Source of the DNA: Sphingomonas taxi
GTDB lineage: Bacteria > Pseudomonadota > Alphaproteobacteria > Sphingomonadales > Sphingomonadaceae
Direction of reading: 5' to 3'
Assembly: GCA_003240625.1 (NCBI GenBank)
Contig: QFMX01000006.1
Location: 62,001-126,000 of the forward strand
Length of the DNA stretch: 64,000 nt
Below the pieces are notes generated by a model, which was not told the origin of the DNA, did not search any database, and saw only the letters and a program-made list of their open reading frames with translations. Positions 62,413-64,000 of the stretch are shown in pieces. How positions within the stretch are numbered: position 1 is the stretch's first letter; the number at the start of each line of letters is the position of its first letter. A program made the position numbers and the translations under genes.

Positions 62413-62476
62413 GACGTTTTGAATGGTTGGATTCGAACGGCCCGGCTCGACCGGTCGATACAAGAGGGACACGGCA

Positions 62477-63547
62477 ATGATCGACAGGCGTCGACTGGAA
62501 ACGGGGGGCTTCATCACCTTCCTGGTGGCGATTACGATCGCTCTGTGCGTGGTCGTGTCGTCGTTCGCGGCGGCGCTGCTGTGGAGCGCGCTGGCGGCGA
62601 TCCTGTTCCAGTCGCTGTATCACTGGCTGCTCAAGCGCTGGCCGGAACGCCGCAATCTCGCCGCGGCGCTGACGCTGCTGATCATCTTCGTCGCGGTGAT
62701 CGTGCCGACCTTGTTCATCGGCAGCCTGGTGATCGACCAGTCCGCCTCGGTCTATGCCAAGCTACAAAGCGGGCAGATCAACTTCGGCGCGTATTTCCAG
62801 CAGATCCACGACGCGCTGCCGAACCGGATCCAGGGCGCGCTCGACAAGGCCGGGCTGAACAGCTTCGAACAGGCGCAGTCGCGCGTGTCGACCATCCTCG
62901 GCAACAGCGTCCGTTCGATCGCCGGGCAGGCTCTCTCGATCGGCCGCAATGCCGCCGCGTTCCTCCTGTCGTTCGGCGTCGGGCTGTACGTGACCTTCTT
63001 CCTGCTCCGCGATGGCGACAAGGTCGGGCCGGCGATCCGCCGCTCGCTGCCGTTCGAGCATTCGGTGGCGGAGAAACTCGTCGACAAGTTCATCGCGGTG
63101 GTGCGTGCGACGATCAAGGGATCGGTGATCGTCGGGCTCGTCCAGGGTGCGCTCGGCGGCCTGACGTTCTGGCTCGTCGGCGTGCCGGCGGCGCTGCTAT
63201 GGGGCCTGCTGATGGCGCTGACCTCGCTGCTGCCCGCGCTGGGCCCCGCGATCGTGTGGGTGCCGGTCGCGGTGTACCTGCTCGCGACGGGCGCGATCTG
63301 GCAGGGCGTGGTGGTGATCGTCTCGGGCGTGGTGGTGATCGGCCTGGCCGACAACATCCTGCGTCCGATCCTGGTCGGCCGCGACACGGGGATCCCGGAT
63401 TACGTCGTGCTGGTAACGACGCTCGGCGGGATCGAGCTGGTCGGCCTGAGCGGCATCGTCGTCGGCCCGCTGGTCGCGGCGCTGTTCCTGACGGCGTGGC
63501 AAATTCTGACCGAGCAACGGCATGGCGTGCCGGAGGACGGGCGCTGA
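62477..63547 (+). CDS. PerM/AI-2E-family membrane protein
   Basis: The 356-aa protein has about eight hydrophobic segments in the layout of the PerM/AI-2 exporter-like family. It has paired N-terminal helices (ITFLVAITIALCVVVSSFAA, then LWSALAAILFQSLYHWLL), the motif VGLYVTFFLLRDGDKVGPAI and the C-terminal VVVIGLADNILRPILVG. Members transport autoinducer-2 or act as sodium/proton antiporters; the substrate here is unknown. AAGAGGGA precedes the ATG. Confidence 0.88.
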   Translation: MIDRRRLETGGFITFLVAITIALCVVVSSFAAALLWSALAAILFQSLYHWLLKRWPERRNLAAALTLLIIFVAVIVPTLFIGSLVIDQSASVYAKLQSGQINFGAYFQQIHDALPNRIQGALDKAGLNSFEQAQSRVSTILGNSVRSIAGQALSIGRNAAAFLLSFGVGLYVTFFLLRDGDKVGPAIRRSLPFEHSVAEKLVDKFIAVVRATIKGSVIVGLVQGALGGLTFWLVGVPAALLWGLLMALTSLLPALGPAIVWVPVAVYLLATGAIWQGVVVIVSGVVVIGLADNILRPILVGRDTGIPDYVVLVTTLGGIELVGLSGIVVGPLVAALFLTAWQILTEQRHGVPEDGR

Positions 63548-63580
63548 GCTTCGGGCGCGTCCACTCGCTCGTCCATCCCC

Positions 63581-63680
63581 CGTTCGTCCTGAGTAGCTGC
63601 TGAGCTTGTCGAAGCGGCGTATCGAAGGGCAGGTTGGTGGGATGAGCCCACGCTTTCGATACGAGCCTCGTCCTCGATAA
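63581..63680. repeat. Palindromic intergenic repeat, family G (copy 2)
   Basis: CGTTCGTCCTGAGTAGCTGC with TGAGCTTGTCGAAGCGGCGT and ATCGAAGG is answered by CTTTCGATACGAGCCTCGTC. Only part of the inverted arm is preserved. Confidence 0.65.
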
Positions 63681-63829
63681 CCCTCTCCCCCTTGGGGAGA
63701 GGGAGGGACCCGCACGGCAAAGCCGGGTGGGAGGGTGAGGGGGAGTGGGGCTCAGGCCCTCTCCCAAAAGCCCCTCACCCTTCCGTCGCCAAGAGGCTCC
63801 TCCCTCCCTCTCCCCGATGGGGAGAGGGA
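63681..63829. repeat. Palindromic intergenic repeat, family D (copy 2)
   Basis: CCCTCTCCCCCTTGGGGAGA with GGGAGGGACC is mirrored by AGGCTCCTCCCTCCCTCTCC with CCGATGGGGAGAGGG. The inner part has GGGTGAGGGGGAG and CCCCTCACCC arms. It shares the GAGAGGG/GAGGGG core with the second insertion in glyS. Confidence 0.82.
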
Positions 63830-63847
63830 CTGGAAGCTCAGCTCAAC

Positions 63848-63887
63848 AAAAAAAGCCTCCCGCGGACCCATCCGCGGGAGGCTTTTT
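63848..63887. terminator. Bidirectional rho-independent terminator at the metK end
   Basis: AAAAAAAGCCTCCCGCGGA and TCCGCGGGAGGCTTTTT form a perfect 12-base GC-rich stem with a CCCA loop, flanked by A-runs and T-runs on both sides. It can terminate metK transcription on the minus strand and read-through from the plus strand. Confidence 0.93.
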
Positions 63888-63909
63888 CACAACCTCAAAC
63901 CCGTCGCTA

Positions 63910-64000
63910 TCAGGCGACAGCGGCCTTCAGCGCGTCGACCAGATCGGTCTTTTCCCAGGTGAACGTGTCACCCTGCGGCTCGCGACCGAAGTGCCCGTAT
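63910..64000 (-). CDS. metK: S-adenosylmethionine synthetase, C-terminal end (partial)
   Basis: The last 29 codons and the stop are present and read YGHFGREPQGDTFTWEKTDL then VDALKAAVA. YGHFGR is the conserved C-terminal motif of MetK, which makes S-adenosylmethionine from methionine and ATP. The rest lies beyond the window. A strong terminator follows 22 bases after the stop. Confidence 0.93.
   Translation of the reverse strand, partial: YGHFGREPQGDTFTWEKTDLVDALKAAVA

Overview
This window is chromosomal DNA from an alphaproteobacterium, most probably Sphingomonas or a close relative. It is GC-rich with very GC-rich third codon positions. It carries a ctrA regulator, the alphaproteobacterial ispH-thrB-rnhA operon, an alphaproteobacterial-type pst operon (long PstA and PstC), and several small proteins that look typical of sphingomonads. 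The genus is an inference from gene content; there is no rRNA in the window.

Layout. 1-5.6 kb: end of glyQ, then glyS and ppdK on the + strand. 5.8-13.4 kb (-): a tad/cpa pilus operon, cpaA-B-C-D-E-tadB-tadC plus a small membrane protein, with no cpaF ATPase and no flp pilin. 13.4-17.0 kb (+): a hydrolase, an FAD oxidoreductase, a DUF1508 peptide and an orphan MraZ-like gene overlapping a small Cys-containing protein. 17.2-19.6 kb (-): ispH-thrB-rnhA. 19.7-26 kb: a lipoprotein, a Dps-like protein, a ROK kinase, and a receiver-GGDEF-EAL protein translationally linked to a histidine kinase. 26-31.5 kb: dinB, a phospholipase D, ctrA and mqo. 31.7-38.9 kb: a LysR regulator divergent from pirin and wrbA, a metallophosphoesterase, a fluoride riboswitch with a CLC(F)-type antiporter, a class A beta-lactamase-like lipoprotein and an HNH protein. 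39.2-44.4 kb: tRNA-Glu, recJ, a prolyl 4-hydroxylase-like enzyme, an RcnB-like protein and an orphan 2Fe-2S subunit. 44.5-48.4 kb: a FucP-type transporter and a glutarate module (CoA-transferase and glutaryl-CoA dehydrogenase). 48.4-51.1 kb: a small locus with an S24 (LexA/CI-like) regulator and an SOS-like box, an SDR with a structured leader, and a secreted Ala/Pro-rich protein. 51.3-58.7 kb (-): the complete phosphate regulon phoR-pstS-pstC-pstA-pstB-phoU-phoB. 59-64 kb: an SDR, trmB, an FNT channel with a PAP2 phosphatase, a lipoprotein, a PerM/AI-2E-type protein and the end of metK.

The most unusual theme is a dense set of palindromic repeat elements, at least eight families. Most lie between genes, but two copies are inserted in frame inside the essential glyS gene. 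One supplies the stop codon of the CoA-transferase, and a pair separates pstS from pstC. glyS also contains a stretch of clearly different base composition. The strongest regulatory calls are the fluoride riboswitch at about 35853-35916 and a three-repeat Pho box overlapping the phoR stop codon ahead of pstS.
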